A stretch of DNA of 37,566 nt, taken from Sulfurimonas sp. (lineage in GTDB: Bacteria > Campylobacterota > Campylobacteria > Campylobacterales > Sulfurimonadaceae). This document shows positions 35,818-37,566 of the stretch, piece after piece. The number at the start of each line of letters is the position of its first letter. The stretch's first letter is position 1. The notes under the pieces are model-generated. The model saw nothing but the letters and a program-made list of their open reading frames with translations. It did not search any database and was not told where the DNA came from. Location of the stretch: the NCBI GenBank assembly GCA_027064515.1, contig JAMOPL010000122.1, positions 1 to 37,566 on the forward strand, written 5' to 3'. The translations under genes and the position numbers were made by a program.

Positions 35818-37566
35818 CTATGATAATGATGAAACTAAAGTTTTATATAAAGCTTTAATATTTATTGGCTTAGAAAGATGCCCTTGCATTCCAGAATCTT
35901 TAGATTTTTGTATATCTTCTGTTGAAATATCAGCACTTAAAGCAATTATAATAATATCATTATTGATACTATTTTCTCTTATCTTTTTACTAGCCTCATA
36001 ACCATTTAGTTTAGGCATATTAATATCCATTAAAATCAATTTATATGGGTATTTATTTTCATTTAAAATTTGAATACACTCTTGACCATCATTAGCAAAA
36101 ACAATCTCTATCTCTGTATCTAATAATAAACCTTTCATTACTCTTTGGTTAATTAAATTATCTTCAGCAATTAATATTTTATGTTTTCCAAGCTGTTTTA
36201 AATCATCTTTTGTATAATCATCTTTTTTTACAGTTTTAGAATTTTTATAGTTATAAAGATTCATAATAATTTCAAGAAGCATCTGTTGGTTAAATGGTCT
36301 TTTTAGGTAGCTATACTTATCAAAATCTTCATTATTAATATCACTCTGATTGTCTATCCAATCTTTTATAATAACTATTTTATCTATATTTCTTAAATTA
36401 ATAGTGTCAATAGATTTTTTATCAAATAAATTTTCATCAATAAATAATATATCAAATTTATTGTTTTTTAAATGCTCTTTAGCATCATTAATATTAGAAA
36501 AATTAGTTATATTTAGATGAAAATATCCTAGCATATATTTAAGTGAATGAGCAGATTTTTCTCTTGATTCAATAATTAAAACTTTTTTATTAATGAGCTC
36601 TTTTGAAGGTAATCTATATTTTCTTTTAGATTTATTTGTATCTTTTTCTAATCTAAGATTAACAAAGAAAGATGTTCCTTTCGTATACTCACTCTCTGCC
36701 CAAATTTTCCCGTTCATTAGTGTAGAGAGTTGCTTAGATATTGATAAGCCTAAACCTGTTCCACCATATTTTCTACTTGTATCATTATCTGCTTGTGTAT
36801 AGTTTTGGAAAAGGGTATTTAGTCTATCCTCTTTTATACCGATTCCAGAATCTTTTATTTCAAATTGAATATAAGATTCTTTATCACTATTTGTTACTTC
36901 TCTTACATAAAGAGCTATGCTTCCCTCTTCTGTAAATTTTACAGAGTTACTTAGTAGATTTAATAATATTTGTGAGATTCTAAGAGGATCTCCAATAAAG
37001 TTTTTTTCAACATTATAATTGATGTCAAAAATAAGTTCTAAATTCTTTTCTTTTGTTTTTAAGCTAATCATATCTGCTAGATAATCAAGAATCATATTTA
37101 GGTTAAATGATATATTTTCAAGAGTAAGTTTACCTGCTTCTATTTTAGAAAAATCTAGAATATCATTAATAATGCCTAGTAGCATATTTGAAGATCTATT
37201 AATAGTCTTTACATTTTTCATCTGATGACTTAAAAGTTTATTATCATCCATAAGAATTTGGCTCATCCCTATAATAGCATTCATAGGGGTTCGAATCTCA
37301 TGGCTCATACTTGCAAAAAAATCACTCTGTGCTTTTAATCTATTTTCCATCTCTTGTAGTTTATTTTCATAATTTACAATCTGTTTTGAATGTTCTACAT
37401 CTAGTTTCTCATATTCATACATATGACGAAGTAAAAGCTCGTTTTCATCAGAGTTAATTATAACATCTGAAATAATATTATGAATAGAATCTCTAGTTAA
37501 AGGTTCATAAAGAAAGTGTTTTATTTTACTTTTATAAAAATCTGATTTTTCTCTATCTCTATCAAA
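35818..37566 (-). CDS. Hybrid sensor histidine kinase (HK - degenerate REC - REC), 5' end beyond window
   Basis: H-box FFASMSHEIRTPMNAIIGMS; YGGTGLGLSISKQL; last REC IAEDNLINQ, LILMDINMPKLNG, HLSKPI. Reading frame stays open from the listed ATG (37422) to the right edge, so the ORF start is probably internal. Confidence 0.9.
   Translation of the reverse strand, partial: FDRDREKSDFYKSKIKHFLYEPLTRDSIHNIISDVIINSDENELLLRHMYEYEKLDVEHSKQIVNYENKLQEMENRLKAQSDFFASMSHEIRTPMNAIIGMSQILMDDNKLLSHQMKNVKTINRSSNMLLGIINDILDFSKIEAGKLTLENISFNLNMILDYLADMISLKTKEKNLELIFDINYNVEKNFIGDPLRISQILLNLLSNSVKFTEEGSIALYVREVTNSDKESYIQFEIKDSGIGIKEDRLNTLFQNYTQADNDTSRKYGGTGLGLSISKQLSTLMNGKIWAESEYTKGTSFFVNLRLEKDTNKSKRKYRLPSKELINKKVLIIESREKSAHSLKYMLGYFHLNITNFSNINDAKEHLKNNKFDILFIDENLFDKKSIDTINLRNIDKIVIIKDWIDNQSDINNEDFDKYSYLKRPFNQQMLLEIIMNLYNYKNSKTVKKDDYTKDDLKQLGKHKILIAEDNLINQRVMKGLLLDTEIEIVFANDGQECIQILNENKYPYKLILMDINMPKLNGYEASKKIRENSINNDIIIIALSADISTEDIQKSKDSGMQGHLSKPINIKALYKTLVSSLS

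Noticed and set aside
35812-35846. 8-bp inverted repeat ATAAAACT / AGTTTTAT at the truC/hybrid kinase junction
   Set aside because: Long 19-nt spacer and short AT-rich arms; likely chance at this base composition.

Overview
This 37.6 kb AT-rich window looks like ordinary chromosome from a Campylobacterota bacterium; gene content suggests a Sulfurimonas- or Arcobacter-like lineage, but the genus is uncertain. It is densely coding, with no rRNA, tRNA, CRISPR array, IS element or prophage recognised. Main blocks: (1) 1-5063, argG 3' end, an FTR-catalytic-domain/rhodanese fusion, rplI, hslV, hslU, era and an L,D-transpeptidase-like (Csd6/Pgp2-like) gene. (2) 5149-14425, a nine-gene type II secretion/type IV pilus-like operon (PilM/N fusion, PilO, PilP, MshL-like secretin, ExeA-like ATPase, TPR protein, small exported protein, GspE, GspF) whose order resembles the Campylobacter cts transformation locus. 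(3) 14467-16177, yigZ-like gene, YebC family and a small unknown on the minus strand. (4) 16258-22281, a Bat operon (unknown, DUF58, small TM protein, BatA, BatB/C fusion, BatD) without an adjacent moxR. (5) 22286-27262, tyrA, bamA, ppx/gppA and ferredoxin. (6) 27337-30425, histidine kinase plus an HsrA-like response regulator with an intact receiver, folB-like gene and plsY. (7) 30537-37566, nadA, nadC, DUF2062, DEAD-box helicase, a membrane protein, truC-like gene and a hybrid histidine kinase running off the right edge. The most interesting points are the HsrA-like regulator that keeps a phosphorylatable receiver and a neighbouring kinase, with two unexplained inverted repeats around it, and the FTR-rhodanese fusion. 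No wholly new system can be proven from sequence alone.
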